Positions 46,736-55,474 of a stretch of 64,000 bases of DNA are shown one piece after another (position 1 is the first letter of the stretch; each line of letters begins with the position of its first letter). The stretch covers positions 1-64,000 of the forward strand of contig CAWFGV010000007.1 of NCBI GenBank assembly GCA_963815445.1. Direction: 5' to 3'. Source of the DNA: JANLYC01 sp963815445 (GTDB taxonomy: Bacteria; Actinomycetota; Actinomycetes; Propionibacteriales; Nocardioidaceae). Both the position numbers and the translations under genes were made by a program. The notes below the pieces were generated by a model, which saw only the letters and a list, made by a program, of their open reading frames with translations, was not told the origin of the DNA and made no database searches.

Positions 46736-48321
46736 GACACGTCCACCGAGATCGTGTCCCACCCGGTGGCGCCGTCCGGCACCACATCGACACGCTGACC
46801 CGTCTGCGTGTAACCGCTCGCGTCGGTAGCCCGGACCGAGAGCTGATGACTCCCCTTGACCGCGGCCCAGGTGTACGACCACTGCCGCCAGCTGTCGATG
46901 GACGGCTCGATGGCCAGCGTGGCCGGCTGCCAGGCTCCGTCGTCGACGCGGACCTCGACCTGGTCGATCCCGGTGTGCTGCGCCCAGGCGACGCCCGCGA
47001 CGACGACGTCTCCGGCGGAGACATGAGCGCCGCTGTGGGGTACGTCGATGCGCGACTCGGTCTTGACCGGCCCCTGTGGTGACCAACCCCGATCCGTCCA
47101 GAACGCGGAGAACTGGTCGAACCTGGAGACCTCGAGGTCGACGACCCACTTGGTCCCCGACACGTAACCGTAGAGTCCCGGCACCACCATCCGGACGGGG
47201 AAACCGTGCTCGGGGGTGAGTGGCTCACCGTTCATCGCGAGAGCGAACATCGCGTCGCGGCCGTCGGTCAAGGCGCTCAGCGGAGTACCGGCCGTCCAGT
47301 TGTCCGCGGACGTCGAGAGCACTGCATCGGCGTCCGGATGGGTCCCGGCATCGGCCAGGACGTCCGCGATCAGCACGCCTGCGAAGCGCGCGTTGGAGAT
47401 GAGGTCGCCGCCGACCGGGTTCGAGACGCAGCAGAGCGTGATCCACGCCTCGTGCAGCCCGCGGTCGAGCAGATCCTGATAGGTCAGGGTGAGCTCCCGG
47501 TCGACCATGCCATGGATGCGCAGCTCCCAGTCCTTCGGCAGGATCTGCGGAATCGCCAGCGCGGTGTCGATCCGGTAGAAGGTGTCCTGGCTGGTGACCC
47601 ACGGGGCGACCCCCTGGATTCCCAGGCCGGCCCCAGCGGGAGCCGACCGCGGGCTGATGGGGAGGCGCAGGGTGCGTCGCGCCGCTTCGACTGCGGCCCG
47701 ACTGCGGGCCAACACGCGTCCGCTTGCTCCGGCGACAACCGCACCGGCTGTGATCAACCCAGCGGCCACCAGGAACCGACGCCTGCTCAGGGCACGCGCC
47801 TCGTCGGCGCGCGGATCACGAGCCCTGGTGGCGTCGGGTTGCTCCCAGGGGGCCAGCTCACGCACCCGGGAACCATCCGCCTGCTGCGCCAGCGGAGCCA
47901 GCAGCGCGAGTGCGGCGATCGCGACCACGACACCGAGCACGGCCGGGATGTAGGTCGCCGTCGACGGAGTCAGCCGGTCATGGACGGCGCCCAGCAGCAC
48001 GGCACCCATCACGAGGAAGACGCCCTGCGCGGCGAGCACGCTGCGAAGGGCGAGGACTCCGACACCTGCGCTGATCACGGACAGGCCGACCAGGGTCAGC
48101 GTGATCAGGACTGCCTTGTCGTGGTGGCCGACCAGGCCGATGACGCGCTCGACGACGGCACCGGGGGTCAGCCGCAGGATCGACTCGGCCACGGCTACCA
48201 CCGGGGAGACCCGCTGGTGCAACAGGCCACTGGCGAGCTCCGAGACCGCGAGACCGCTCCCGGCGCCTACCAGGCCGAGCGCAGCGCCGAGAAGTCGCCG
48301 CTGCCGCCCCGCGTTCGTCAT
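46732..48321 (-). CDS. Membrane-anchored sulfite-oxidase-type molybdoenzyme
   Basis: A 529-residue protein. Four or five membrane segments fill the first 150 residues, then a further hydrophobic segment (SRRRFLVAAGLITAGAVVAGASG) resembles a signal-anchor. A molybdopterin domain follows with the metal-ligating cysteine in ITLCCVSNPVGGDLISN, FPVRMVVPGLYGYVSGTKW, and a C-terminal Mo-co dimerisation domain (from SRIDVPHSGAHVSAGDVVV). It is likely to act outside the cytosol on sulfite, sulfoxides or similar. Divergent from ispF. Confidence 0.9.
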   Translation of the reverse strand: MTNAGRQRRLLGAALGLVGAGSGLAVSELASGLLHQRVSPVVAVAESILRLTPGAVVERVIGLVGHHDKAVLITLTLVGLSVISAGVGVLALRSVLAAQGVFLVMGAVLLGAVHDRLTPSTATYIPAVLGVVVAIAALALLAPLAQQADGSRVRELAPWEQPDATRARDPRADEARALSRRRFLVAAGLITAGAVVAGASGRVLARSRAAVEAARRTLRLPISPRSAPAGAGLGIQGVAPWVTSQDTFYRIDTALAIPQILPKDWELRIHGMVDRELTLTYQDLLDRGLHEAWITLCCVSNPVGGDLISNARFAGVLIADVLADAGTHPDADAVLSTSADNWTAGTPLSALTDGRDAMFALAMNGEPLTPEHGFPVRMVVPGLYGYVSGTKWVVDLEVSRFDQFSAFWTDRGWSPQGPVKTESRIDVPHSGAHVSAGDVVVAGVAWAQHTGIDQVEVRVDDGAWQPATLAIEPSIDSWRQWSYTWAAVKGSHQLSVRATDASGYTQTGQRVDVVPDGATGWDTISVDVS

Positions 48322-48407
48322 ACCTCGATGGTGCCTCAGCAGGCGGGCCGATCCCCGGGCCGCTACCAGATGTCACACACTCGTCATACCTGCGCGATGA
48401 TGCTTGC

Positions 48408-48899
48408 GTGACCTCTGAGCCCACCCAGCAGACGCCGCGCGTCGGTGTCGCCGTCGACGTGCATCCGCTCGTCCAGGGACGAGCCCTCTGGGTGGCAGGA
48501 CTGCACTGGCCGGACGAGACGGCGGGGCTGGCCGGGCACTCGGACGGCGACGTGGTGGCGCACGCGGCCTGCGACGCGCTGCTCTCGGCAGCCGGCCTCG
48601 GCGACCTCGGAAGCCAGTTCGGGACGGCCGACCCGGACTGGGCCGGCGCGAGTGGGGTCACCCTGCTGACCGAGACGGCCCGACGACTCGCCGAGGCCGG
48701 CATCGTGCCCGGCAACGTCGCGGTCCAGCTCATCGGCGAGCTTCCCCGGCTGGGCCCTCGCCGAGCCGAAGCCGAACGCGTCCTCTCGGCCGCCGCCGGT
48801 GTCGACGTGTCCGTCACGGCAACCACCGCGGACGGCCTGGGACTCACCGGCCGGCGCGAGGGGATCGCGGCGATCGCGACCGCGCTGGTCTACCGCTGA
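48408..48899 (+). CDS. ispF: 2-C-methyl-D-erythritol 2,4-cyclodiphosphate synthase
   Basis: A 163-residue MEP-pathway enzyme that cyclises CDP-methylerythritol phosphate, for isoprenoid precursors. The metal site VDVHPL (Asp, His) and LAGHSDGDVVAHAACDALL are intact, as is the ATTADGLGLTGRREGIAA segment near the end. GTG start with GATGAT six bases upstream and no ribosome-binding site. In most actinobacteria ispF follows ispD in the same direction; here it is inverted and its 3' end overlaps ispD tail to tail by 10 bases. Confidence 0.95.
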   Translation: MTSEPTQQTPRVGVAVDVHPLVQGRALWVAGLHWPDETAGLAGHSDGDVVAHAACDALLSAAGLGDLGSQFGTADPDWAGASGVTLLTETARRLAEAGIVPGNVAVQLIGELPRLGPRRAEAERVLSAAAGVDVSVTATTADGLGLTGRREGIAAIATALVYR

Positions 48900-49591
48900 G
48901 GTCCGTCTGCGCCCACGATGAGCTCGGCCAGCTGGAGATCCAGCAGCCGGGTGATCTTGAAGCCCGCAGGGTGCCCGTCAACCAGGGTCACGTCGATGCC
49001 GAGGCGCTCCACAAGGCTTGCGTCGTCGGTCGCTGGATCGGCTCCCGCGTCCGCCATCTCGTGGGCGCGGCGCAACACCCCGGCGGTGAAGCCCTGCGGC
49101 GTCTGGACGGCCCGTATGAAGGTCCGGTCCACGAGGTTGCTCGACCCTTGCTCGTCGACGAGCCGCAGCGTGTCGGCCACGGGAACGACGGGAACCACCG
49201 CGTCGGAGCCGGCGCGCAGAGCCGCCAGCACCCGATCGGTGACCGCGGCCGGCACCAACGGCCGGGCCGCGTCGTGCACGAGGACGAACTCAGCAGAGCT
49301 CTCGACGGCGGCCAGTGCCCGGCGGACGGACTCCTGCCTGGTCGAGCCGCCCTCGACGACGACCACGGGGACGCGTACGTCGCTGAGCGCGGTCGCGACC
49401 GTGTTCACCAGGTCTGCCGCGGTCACGACGACGACACGGCCGACCTCGTGCTCGACCGACCGGATCGCATGCCTGATCAGTGGCTCGGAGCCCAGCTGCC
49501 GCAGCGCCTTGGCAGGACCCTCGACTGCCTCATCGGCCGCGAGCCGGCTCCCCGAGCCAGCCGCCGGGATGATCGCTGTCACCGAGTGCAC
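48890..49591 (-). CDS. ispD: 2-C-methyl-D-erythritol 4-phosphate cytidylyltransferase
   Basis: A 233-residue MEP-pathway enzyme that adds CMP to methylerythritol phosphate. The CTP loop IIPAAGSGSRLAADE, the following lysine in GPAKALRQLG, VHDAARPLV with the metal-binding aspartate, and DASLVERLGIDV are present. GTG start; an in-frame GTG three codons later is equally possible. It follows carD, the usual order, but its 3' end overlaps the inverted ispF. Confidence 0.95.
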   Translation of the reverse strand: MHSVTAIIPAAGSGSRLAADEAVEGPAKALRQLGSEPLIRHAIRSVEHEVGRVVVVTAADLVNTVATALSDVRVPVVVVEGGSTRQESVRRALAAVESSAEFVLVHDAARPLVPAAVTDRVLAALRAGSDAVVPVVPVADTLRLVDEQGSSNLVDRTFIRAVQTPQGFTAGVLRRAHEMADAGADPATDDASLVERLGIDVTLVDGHPAGFKITRLLDLQLAELIVGADGPQR

Positions 49592-49696
49592 GCGGCCAGC
49601 ATCGCAGACCGTGGTCCGCTGTTCGGGCCTCGCGCCCGTCAGCGTCCGGCCGGCGCTCGGTCAAGGTCGGGGTCGGGGTCGACCACGCCGGACATG

Positions 49697-49728
49697 CCAA
49701 CGGCCCCGCCAGAGGGCGGAGCCGTTGG
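49697..49728 (-). terminator. Terminator between carD and ispD
   Basis: A 14-bp stem (49697-49710 with 49715-49728, loop CUCU on the minus strand). One pair is G-U on the minus strand but a mismatch on the plus strand, which assigns it to the carD transcript. It lies 20 bases after the carD stop and would reduce read-through into ispD. Confidence 0.75.
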
Positions 49729-49748
49729 ATGCAGGTTGCGCGACCGTG

Positions 49749-50234
49749 TCAGGAAGCCAGGACCTCGTCGAGAATCGTCTCGGCCTTGTCTTCGTTGGTG
49801 TGCTCAGCCAGCGCCAGCTCGGAGACGAGAATCTGACGAGCCTTCGCCAACATTCGCTTCTCACCGGCCGACAGGCCACGCTCACGCTCGCGGCGCCACA
49901 GGTCGCGGACGACCTCAGCCACCTTCATGACATCGCCCGAGTGCAGCTTCTCGAGGTTGGCCTTGTAGCGACGTGACCAGTTGGTCGGCTCCTCCGTGTG
50001 TTCTGCGCGCAGAACGTCGAACACGCGTTCGAGGCCCTCCTGGTCCACGACATCGCGGACACCCACGAGGTCGAGGTTGCAGGCAGGTACGCGAACGACG
50101 AGGTCGTTCTGGGCGACAATCCGGAGGACGAGATAGAGCTTGTCCTCACCTTTGATCTTGCGGGTCTCAATATCTTCGATGACAGCGGCCCCATGATTGG
50201 GATAAACCACCGTCTCGCCGACCGTAAACGTCAT
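49749..50234 (-). CDS. carD: RNA-polymerase-binding transcription factor CarD
   Basis: A 161-residue essential actinobacterial regulator that binds the RNA polymerase beta subunit and stabilises open promoter complexes. The N-terminal Tudor-like RID starts MTFTVGETVVYPNHGAAVI, and the C-terminal DNA-binding domain has SRRYKANLEKL, the conserved tryptophan in VVRDLWRRERERGL, and LSAGEKRMLAKARQIL. Length is as in mycobacteria. A run of AAGG lies in the leader. Its terminator at 49697-49728 separates it from ispD. Confidence 0.97.
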   Translation of the reverse strand: MTFTVGETVVYPNHGAAVIEDIETRKIKGEDKLYLVLRIVAQNDLVVRVPACNLDLVGVRDVVDQEGLERVFDVLRAEHTEEPTNWSRRYKANLEKLHSGDVMKVAEVVRDLWRRERERGLSAGEKRMLAKARQILVSELALAEHTNEDKAETILDEVLAS

Positions 50235-50474
50235 GTGTCAGCTACCCCTTTCCACGCCTTAAGGATACCACGTTCTCAGGGTCGTCGAAATCGCGTTTTG
50301 CCTGTTCAGAGCGTTATTTGGGGCTTGACAAACGTGTGTTCTCGTGCGTGTCGGCGGTCCGCTGCAAGGTCGCCAGGCACGTTTCGCTACGCTGATCCTG
50401 CCGTGCCCGGGGGCCGCTCGCGGACCCCGCTGACGGCCTCTGTGATCAGATCCGCCACAAGGAGGACACCTCAC

Positions 50475-51086
50475 GTGGAGAACACGCCACTCTCCCCGAT
50501 CGGTCGTGTCGAGGGCAGCACGCCTGCCCGTCCGCGCCGCCGCGGTGTCCGACGGCTGGCCACGGTGCTGATCGCCGCGTCTCTGGTCGCCGTCACGGGG
50601 TGCGCGGCCAACTTCGGTGCCGAGACCCAGGCCATCTACCAACCTGCCGTCGGCTCAGACGACCGGACCGGTGACGTGTTCGTCCTCAACGCCCTCGTGC
50701 TCGGAGACGGCCAAGGAGACGGCACGCTGGTCACGACGCTGATCAACCAGACCAGCCCGACGGACTTCCTGACCGGGGTGACCGCCACCGTGCTCGGCGG
50801 CGGCGGAGTGGACGTCGGCGCCCTGCCTCCCGTGTCGTCAACGGTCGCGAACGCCCCGAGCACCGGGCTCGAGCTGGCCACCCAGGCGGCGGTCAAGCTT
50901 CCCGAGGACGGCGTGATCCAGCTCAACTCCGCGGACCTGAAGCCAGGCGGGTACCTCACCCTCACGCTGACGTTCAAGGAGTCGGCGCCGCTCGACATCG
51001 ACGTGCCGATCATCGCCGAAGGCCCCATCTATGACGGGATCACGGTGGGTCCGATCGTGAGCGCTGCCACGACGCCGGCATCCTGA
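50475..51086 (+). CDS. Secreted lipoprotein, unknown function
   Basis: A 203-residue lipoprotein: a basic N-region (RPRRRGVRRLATV), hydrophobic stretch and lipobox VAVTGC, then a mature domain of all-beta look (FVLNALVLGDG...LTLTLTFKES). Similar proteins occur between carD and the phosphate two-component genes in other actinobacteria, but their role is unknown; copper-chaperone-like (PCu_A) folding is possible. The GTG at 50475 has AAGGAGG nine bases upstream. TTGACA (50325-50330) and TACGCT (50388-50393) in the 240-base leader are possible promoter pieces but not paired at standard spacing. Confidence 0.8.
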   Translation: MENTPLSPIGRVEGSTPARPRRRGVRRLATVLIAASLVAVTGCAANFGAETQAIYQPAVGSDDRTGDVFVLNALVLGDGQGDGTLVTTLINQTSPTDFLTGVTATVLGGGGVDVGALPPVSSTVANAPSTGLELATQAAVKLPEDGVIQLNSADLKPGGYLTLTLTFKESAPLDIDVPIIAEGPIYDGITVGPIVSAATTPAS

Positions 51087-51138
51087 CCGGCGATACCGCA
51101 CCGCTCGCTGCACGTCGGAGGGCGCGGGCAACCCAGCC

Positions 51139-51834
51139 TCAGGCTGACACGGCCGCCTGAGCGTCGTACTTGTAGCCGAGCCCGCGGACGGTGACGAGCA
51201 GGCTGGGATTGGCGGGATCCGGCTCGATCTTGGCGCGCAACCTCTTCACGTGGACATCGAGCGTCTTGGTGTCGCCCACGTAGTCAGCGCCCCAGACCCG
51301 ATCGATCAGCTGTCCTCGGGTGAGCACCCGGCCCGCGTTGCGCAGGAACATCTCCAGCAGCTCGAACTCCTTCAGCGGCAGCCTGATCTCGCTGCCTTTC
51401 ACCGTCACCACGTGACGATCGACGTCCATCCGGACGGTGCCGGCCTCGAGGGTGGCCGGGGTCAGGTCGGGCTCGACCCCTCGGCGGAGGACCGCGCGGA
51501 TCCGGGCCACGAGCTCGCGTGGGCTGTAGGGCTTGGTGACGTAGTCGTCTGCGCCGAGCTCGAGCCCGACCACCTTGTCGACCTCGGCATCCTTGGCGCT
51601 GACCATGATGACGGGTACGGACGAGACCTGGCGGATGCGCCGGCAGACCTCGGTGCCGGGGATGCCGGGGAGCATCAGGTCGAGGAGCACGATGTCGGCG
51701 CCACTCCGCTCGAACTCCTCGAGGGCGTCGGGTCCGTTGCCGGCCAGGGCCACGTCGAAGCCTTCCTTGCGCAACATGTACGCGAGGGCGTCGCTGTAGC
51801 TGTCTTCGTCCTCCACGACGAGAACACGCGTCAC
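51139..51834 (-). CDS. regX3: Response regulator RegX3/PhoP type
   Basis: A 231-residue OmpR-family regulator. The receiver has the acidic pocket (VVEDEDSYSDAL), phosphorylated Asp52 in VLLDLMLPGIPG, and lysine in DDYVTKPYSPREL; the winged helix ends with LDVHVKRLRAKIEPDP and VRGLGYKYD. With SenX3 it should respond to phosphate limitation. It overlaps the kinase stop by four bases, so both are co-translated. Confidence 0.94.
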   Translation of the reverse strand: MTRVLVVEDEDSYSDALAYMLRKEGFDVALAGNGPDALEEFERSGADIVLLDLMLPGIPGTEVCRRIRQVSSVPVIMVSAKDAEVDKVVGLELGADDYVTKPYSPRELVARIRAVLRRGVEPDLTPATLEAGTVRMDVDRHVVTVKGSEIRLPLKEFELLEMFLRNAGRVLTRGQLIDRVWGADYVGDTKTLDVHVKRLRAKIEPDPANPSLLVTVRGLGYKYDAQAAVSA

Positions 51835-53171
51835 GAGGCCTCCTCCGGGTGCGTTGAACGGGCAGGAACGGTCGATCGGTCGTTACGGGGCACCGGCTGC
51901 TGCATGGTCCTCTCCTCCGCCGGCTCGGAACGGTCGTCGCGGGCCAGCTCGGCGATCGGCTCGTCCAGCACGCCGGAGACGCGCGGCCCGTCGGCCTCGC
52001 GGGCACCCGCCGGAGCGCTGCGGCTGACCGGCGTACCGGTCTCGGCGTCGACCCTGGCAGGCAACGTCAGGGTGAAGGACGAGCCCTCGCCCTCGACGCT
52101 CCAGACCTTCACCTCACCACCGTGGGTGGCCGCGACGTGCTTGACGATGGAGAGTCCGAGCCCGGTCCCACCGGTCGCACGGGCTCGTGCCGGGTCGACA
52201 CGGTAGAAGCGTTCGAAGATGCGGTCGAGCTCGTCGGCCGGGATACCGACCCCCTGGTCGGTCACCACGATGTCGACCATCGACTCGTTGGCGCGTGCGC
52301 TGACCGTGACCTTCGAGTGCGTGGGGCTGTAGGCCACGGCGTTCTCGACCAGGTTGCCGAGGGCGACGAGCAGCTGCTCACCGTTGCCGAGGACCTGGAA
52401 GCCGTGCTCGCCGGCGAAGACGAGCTCGATGTCCTTGTCGAGGGCGTCCACGCTGATCCGGTCGATGGCGCGTTCGGCCAAGGCGTCGACCGACACGGGT
52501 TGGGCCTCGTCGAGCGGGTCATCGCCCTGCAGCCGGGAGAGCTCGATGATCTGCTGCACGAGGCGGGTGAGCCGGTCGCTCTCGGTGCGCATCCGGGCCG
52601 AGAACCGCAGGACGGCGTCAGGGTCTTCGGCGGCCTCCCCGACGGCCTCGGCCAGCAGGTTGAGCGCACCGACGGGCGTCTTGAGCTCGTGGCTGACGTT
52701 GGCGACGAAGTCGCGTCGGATCGCCTCGACCCGGCGCTCGCGCGTCCGGTCCTCGACCAGCACGAGGACGAGCTTGCTGCCCAACGGGGCGACGCGTGCT
52801 GCGACCTGTCGCGACACCATGAGGCCACGACGCAGGGTCAGGTCGGCCTCGCGGATCTGGCCATCGCGGCGTACCTGTCGAACGAGCTCGAGGAGCTCGC
52901 CCACCTCGACACGCGAGCCCCGCACCAACCCCATCGCGTGCGCGGGGGCCGTTGCCTTGAGCACCTGGTCGTCCGTCCCGACGACCAGGGCGGACGAGCG
53001 AAGCACGGCCAGGACCGCCGCGACGCCGTCGGGAACCAGCACCGGTTCGGGGTCTGCCTGGACCGGCGCACGACCCTGGTCACGCTCGCTGATCCGGAAG
53101 GCGAGGACCGCCGCCGCGCCGAGCAACGCCCCGATCGCGCCACCGAGCACTGCGGCCGTCGACGAGTCCAT
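51831..53171 (-). CDS. senX3: Sensor histidine kinase SenX3/PhoR type
   Basis: A 446-residue membrane kinase. One N-terminal membrane segment (LGGAIGALLGAAAVLAF) is followed by a degenerate PAS domain, the HisKA box with the phosphorylated histidine in VANVSHELKTPVGAL, and an ATPase domain with N box (LGNLVENAVAYSP), DQGVGIP and GTGLGLSIVKH. It pairs with RegX3 downstream. The ATG at 53171 has TACCAT (53184-53179) seven bases upstream and no ribosome-binding site. Divergent from phoU across a region with Pho-box-like repeats. Confidence 0.94.
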   Translation of the reverse strand: MDSSTAAVLGGAIGALLGAAAVLAFRISERDQGRAPVQADPEPVLVPDGVAAVLAVLRSSALVVGTDDQVLKATAPAHAMGLVRGSRVEVGELLELVRQVRRDGQIREADLTLRRGLMVSRQVAARVAPLGSKLVLVLVEDRTRERRVEAIRRDFVANVSHELKTPVGALNLLAEAVGEAAEDPDAVLRFSARMRTESDRLTRLVQQIIELSRLQGDDPLDEAQPVSVDALAERAIDRISVDALDKDIELVFAGEHGFQVLGNGEQLLVALGNLVENAVAYSPTHSKVTVSARANESMVDIVVTDQGVGIPADELDRIFERFYRVDPARARATGGTGLGLSIVKHVAATHGGEVKVWSVEGEGSSFTLTLPARVDAETGTPVSRSAPAGAREADGPRVSGVLDEPIAELARDDRSEPAEERTMQQPVPRNDRSTVPARSTHPEEAS

Positions 53172-53245
53172 GCGTCCGATGGTACGCACGAGGTGGCCTT
53201 CAGACGTGAATCCAGCAAGGCGAAAGGACCGTTCCTTACGCGAGC

Positions 53246-53267
53246 GTTCATGCTCCGTTCACGTCGC
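53246..53267 (+). promoter_or_regulatory. Pho-box-like direct repeats
   Basis: Two 11-bp direct repeats starting GTTCATG (53246) and GTTCACG (53257) between the divergent senX3 and phoU genes; a third weaker GTTCC lies at 53231. Eleven-base spacing of GTTCAC-like units is the actinobacterial Pho-box pattern bound by the PhoP/RegX3 regulator, so autoregulation and control of phoU are expected. Confidence 0.6.
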
Positions 53268-53305
53268 TCCGCATGTGCGTTACTCAAGCGGTCTAGGTTT
53301 GATCC

Positions 53306-53956
53306 ATGCGAGTCCAGTATCAGCAGCAGCTCGACAACGTCCTCAACGAGCTCGTCGAGATGACCGGCGGGGTGCGTGCCGCCCTTTCCCAGGCCACCGA
53401 CGCGCTCCTCAACGCCGACGTGACGGCTGCCGAGCTCGTCATCAGCGGTGACCTCGCGATCGACGAGGCGCGCGAGCGGATCGAGAACGACAGCTTCGAG
53501 ATCCTGGCCAGGCAGGCCCCGGTCGCGCGTGATCTGCGGACGCTGGTGTCCTCGCTGCGCATGGTGGCCGACCTCGAACGCATGGGCGACCTCTCGGTGC
53601 ACGTGGCCAAGGTGGCACGGCTGCGCTACCCGACGAAGGCGGTGCCCCCGGAGCTGGAACCCGTCATCTCCGAGATGGCCAAGACAGCCGATGAGATGAT
53701 CGCGTCGGCGGCAGACATCGTCTCGACTCGCGACGTCCACGCGGCGCAAGAGCTCGAGGAGTCCGACGACGAGATGGACCGGCTGCGGCGCTCGATGTTC
53801 CGCATCCTGCTCAGCGACGACTGGGACGCCGGCGTGGAACCCGCCGTCGACATGGCGCTGATCGGCCGCTACTACGAGCGGATCGGGGACCACGCGGTCT
53901 CGATGGCGCGCCGGATTGTCTTCCTGGTGACCGGGCAGCACCCCGTCACCCTCTGA
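53306..53956 (+). CDS. phoU: Phosphate-transport system regulator PhoU
   Basis: A 216-residue all-helical protein of two PhoU repeats, each with an E/D-x3-D metal motif (MVADLERMGDLSVHVAK and MALIGRYYERIGDHAVSMA). PhoU passes the state of the Pst transporter to the SenX3-type kinase and dampens the Pho response. The pairing with senX3-regX3 supports this. TAGGTT (53294-53299) is six bases before the ATG, predicting a leaderless mRNA. Confidence 0.95.
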   Translation: MRVQYQQQLDNVLNELVEMTGGVRAALSQATDALLNADVTAAELVISGDLAIDEARERIENDSFEILARQAPVARDLRTLVSSLRMVADLERMGDLSVHVAKVARLRYPTKAVPPELEPVISEMAKTADEMIASAADIVSTRDVHAAQELEESDDEMDRLRRSMFRILLSDDWDAGVEPAVDMALIGRYYERIGDHAVSMARRIVFLVTGQHPVTL

Positions 53957-54006
53957 CTGACCCGCTGCGCTGACCCGACCCGCTGCGCTGACGCTCCCTG
54001 GCCGTA

Positions 54007-54081
54007 CGTGTTTGCCTTGTTCACAAGCCAGGTGGCTTGTAAACAAGGCAAACACGCATGGGGGACTAGGGATCTGCCTTG
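54007..54081 (-). repeat. Palindromic intergenic element, copy D
   Basis: Minus-strand copy between phoU and gpmA. Outer hairpin arms 54007-54020/54043-54056, inner arms ACAAGCC/GGCTTGT, loop AGGT. The distal CAAGGCAGATC (element strand, 54081-54071) matches the start of copies B and C. Confidence 0.9.
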
Positions 54082-54189
54082 GCCACCCAGCGGTCCACGG
54101 GACGGTGCCGGGCGGATGACCTCTGGCCTCACCCGCCGCTGGTGGGATCACTCCGCCCGAGTATGCCGACCGGCGCTAGGGTCGTCGTC

Positions 54190-54945
54190 ATGACCGAATC
54201 GCCGTACCGACTGCTGCTCGTCCGCCACGGCGAGAGCGAGTGGAACGCCAAGAACCTCTTCACTGGCTGGGTCGACGTCGCGCTCAGCGCAAAGGGCAGC
54301 GACGAGGCCGTCCGCGCGGGCGCGCTGTTGGCCGATCGCGGCGTCCTGCCCGACGTGCTGCACACCTCCGTCCTGCGCCGCGCGATCCAGACCGCGCAGC
54401 TGTGCCTGGACGCCATCGACCGGCACTGGATCCCCGTACGCCGGACGTGGCGCCTGAACGAACGCCACTACGGCGCACTGCAGGGCAAAGACAAGAAGGC
54501 CACCCTCGAGGAGTACGGCGAGGAGCAGTTCATGCTGTGGCGCCGCTCGTACGACACGCCCCCTCCGAAGATCGCCGACGACGACGAGTTCAGCCAGGCC
54601 GGTGACCCCCGGTACGCCGCTCTGCCCGACGAGCTCCGTCCACGCACCGAGTGCCTCGCCGACGTCGTCGACCGGATGCTGCCCTACTGGTATGACGCGG
54701 TCGTGCCCGACCTGCTGACCGGACAGACCGTCATGCTGACGGCGCACGGCAACTCGCTGCGGGCTTTGGTCAAGCACCTCGACGGGATGAGCGACGACGC
54801 CGTCGTCGGGCTCAACATCCCGACGGGCATCCCTCTGCTCTACGAGCTGGACGCGGATATGCGGCCCACGACGACGGGCGGCGAATACCTCGACCCCAAG
54901 GCCGCGGCAGCGGCGATCGAGGCCGTGGCCAACCAGGGTCGCTGA
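54190..54945 (+). CDS. gpmA: 2,3-bisphosphoglycerate-dependent phosphoglycerate mutase
   Basis: A 251-residue glycolytic enzyme interconverting 3- and 2-phosphoglycerate. LVRHGESEWNAKNLFTGW contains the phosphohistidine, RRTWRLNERHYGALQGKDK the substrate-binding segment, and LTAHGNSLRALVKHL the second histidine. Neighbouring mshA and senX3 reflect a conserved actinobacterial order. TAGGGT (54177-54182) lies seven bases before the ATG with no ribosome-binding site: leaderless. A frame from 54079 overlaps repeat copy D and was rejected. Confidence 0.96.
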   Translation: MTESPYRLLLVRHGESEWNAKNLFTGWVDVALSAKGSDEAVRAGALLADRGVLPDVLHTSVLRRAIQTAQLCLDAIDRHWIPVRRTWRLNERHYGALQGKDKKATLEEYGEEQFMLWRRSYDTPPPKIADDDEFSQAGDPRYAALPDELRPRTECLADVVDRMLPYWYDAVVPDLLTGQTVMLTAHGNSLRALVKHLDGMSDDAVVGLNIPTGIPLLYELDADMRPTTTGGEYLDPKAAAAAIEAVANQGR

Positions 54946-54960
54946 CCCCGAACACACAAA

Positions 54961-55002
54961 GATCCGGCCGGATCATCGCGAGTGCGACGACACGGCCGGA
55001 CC
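54961..55002 (-). terminator. Terminator between convergent gpmA and small gene
   Basis: A two-part hairpin: outer arms TCCGGCCG/CGGCCGGA, inner arms TCGTCGC/GCGATGA on the minus strand (one G-U pair), loop ACTC. On the minus strand it runs into GATCTTTGTGTGTT, so it best serves the small gene at 55029; it may work in both directions. Confidence 0.65.
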
Positions 55003-55028
55003 TGGGTAGCTGACGTCGTGAACCTGGC

Positions 55029-55187
55029 TCAGCGATGCGCGGCCAGGTACCCGTTGACGCGGTCGATGCGACGCTCGAGGCGGCGCTGACGACGAGCGAG
55101 GCGGGCGGCGGAGATCAGTTCTGACTCCCGCGCCTCGGCTCGCCTGGACACGCCGACCTCGCGCGCGACGTCCGGTGCGGTGAGCAT
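55029..55187 (-). CDS. Small arginine-rich protein
   Basis: About 52 residues: MLTAPDVAREVGVSRRAEAR, then ESELISAARLARRQRRLERR and a short tail. It is basic and probably helical; I do not recognise a family. GGAGGAAG is placed correctly before the ATG at 55187, and a terminator follows, which supports a real gene. Longer frames to 55286 exist but have poorer start signals. The 287 bases upstream to the YbjN gene hold no other gene. Confidence 0.6.
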   Translation of the reverse strand: MLTAPDVAREVGVSRRAEARESELISAARLARRQRRLERRIDRVNGYLAAHR

Positions 55188-55474
55188 GACTTCCTCCGTG
55201 TTCTGCCGGCGGTGCCGGCGACTGGTGTGGACCTTCTGACGGATCCGCATTGGTGACTGACTGCCCTCGGCCTGTAAGAGACTCACATGCTTGGCTGCCT
55301 CTTACATTTTAGAGTCATCGACCGTATGGTTCCAAACGTGGACGATGTGATCCTGCGCACCACCCCTCGGACCGGGCAGCTGGGCCGGCGGACCAACGTG
55401 AATGCCGGTTCGAGAACTACTTCTGGTGGACACGACGGAACGGGGCCTTCGCGGTGTCCGCGCAGGGTTCGACC

